Shown here: piece after piece, positions 5,724-5,941 of the stretch
Position numbering within the stretch: position 1 is the first letter of the stretch
Layout of the letters: each line of letters opens with the position of its first letter
Source of the DNA: Bacillota bacterium
GTDB taxonomy: Bacteria > Bacillota > Clostridia > DSM-8532
Length of the DNA: 5,941 bases
Assembly (NCBI GenBank): GCA_023426765.1
Contig: JAEZBW010000026.1
Span: 1 to 5,941 of the forward strand
Reading direction: 5' to 3'
Made by a program: the position numbers and the translations under genes
Notes under the pieces: model-generated
What the model saw: only the letters and a program-made list of their open reading frames with translations
What the model was told of the DNA's origin: nothing
The model's database searches: none

Positions 5724-5764
5724 CGTCTGAAATCCTTGCGCCGCAAGGATTTCAGACGTTTTTT
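5724..5764 (+). terminator. Strong intrinsic terminator of tRNA-Ser
   Basis: CGTCTGAAATCCTTGCG (5724-5740) and its exact complement (5742-5758) are separated by one C, so the hairpin has about 15 usable pairs with a tight loop. TTTTTT follows at 5759-5764. It begins six bases after the CCA end. On the minus strand there is no equal T-run, so it acts mainly in the plus direction. Confidence 0.95.
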
Positions 5765-5941
5765 ATGTATAAAATTTAATGCGTTTGCGGGCTTTTTAAA
5801 GATAATTTTATGAAAAAAGAGATTTGTCTCTTTTTATCCCTGCATGTTAAGCCCGGTCTAACTTGGCGGTAAATTTTTCTTTACTTTGACATTTCCATTA
5901 TATAAAATGGGTAAGAAAAAAGGAAGCTGTAACAAAAAAAT
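5765..5941. other. AT-rich intergenic tail with a nested hairpin
   Basis: No gene is visible here. An AT-rich hairpin (AAAAAGAGA, loop TTTG, TCTCTTTTT; 5814-5835) could terminate transcripts weakly in either direction. Around it, CGGGCTT (5788-5794) can pair with AAGCCCG (5849-5855), giving a two-level fold. TTGACA at 5886-5891 looks like a -35 box, but no -10 follows at the right distance. The last bases, GGAAGCTGTAAC near 5922, recall the arm of the repeat at 1878-2015. Confidence 0.4.

Noticed and set aside
5561..5779. 72-residue open frame on the plus strand
   Set aside because: It runs straight through the tRNA-Ser and its terminator and has no binding site.
5886..5914. Promoter starting with TTGACA at 5886
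   Set aside because: TATAAA and TAAAAT follow at only 9-11 bases, and nothing fits at 16-18 bases.

Overview
The window looks chromosomal and comes from an endospore-forming Firmicute, most likely a Clostridia-class anaerobe. The reasons are the engulfment genes spoIID and spoIIQ side by side, strong GGAGG-type ribosome binding sites, frequent GTG starts, a CCA-encoding tRNA and moderate GC. Genus cannot be fixed from the sequence alone.

Left part (1-1818, minus strand): spoIID is followed by a spoIIQ-like gene that runs off the left edge. Both act at the septal membranes during forespore engulfment. SpoIID is the mother-cell peptidoglycan lytic transglycosylase. SpoIIQ is the forespore membrane protein with a LytM/M23-type ectodomain. 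A near-perfect sigma-F promoter sits directly in front of spoIIQ. This fits the known division of labour, with spoIID in the mother cell and spoIIQ in the forespore, even though the genes lie in line.

Middle (about 1819-2265): an intergenic region holding a compact nested-palindrome repeat of about 138 bp (MITE/REP-like), then an extended -10 promoter and a long, foldable leader for tadA. The tadA gene (2266-2709, plus strand) encodes the tRNA adenosine-34 deaminase.

Right-centre (2744-5346, minus strand): a tightly coupled three-gene operon for an ABC-2-type exporter, one ATPase and two six-helix permeases of the COG4586/COG4587/COG3694 kind, whose substrate is unknown. It is driven by a consensus-like sigma-A promoter (5428-5456) with palindromes on both sides. 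It converges on tadA with only 34 bp between stop codons and no clear terminator.

Right end (5561-5941, plus strand): a tRNA-Ser(CGA) with its own promoter and a very strong intrinsic terminator, then AT-rich intergenic DNA with a nested hairpin and no gene.

I see no phage, plasmid, CRISPR or defence genes. The genes are ordinary core and sporulation genes. The most rewarding non-coding signals are the sigma-F promoter, the nested repeat and the palindromes around the transporter promoter.
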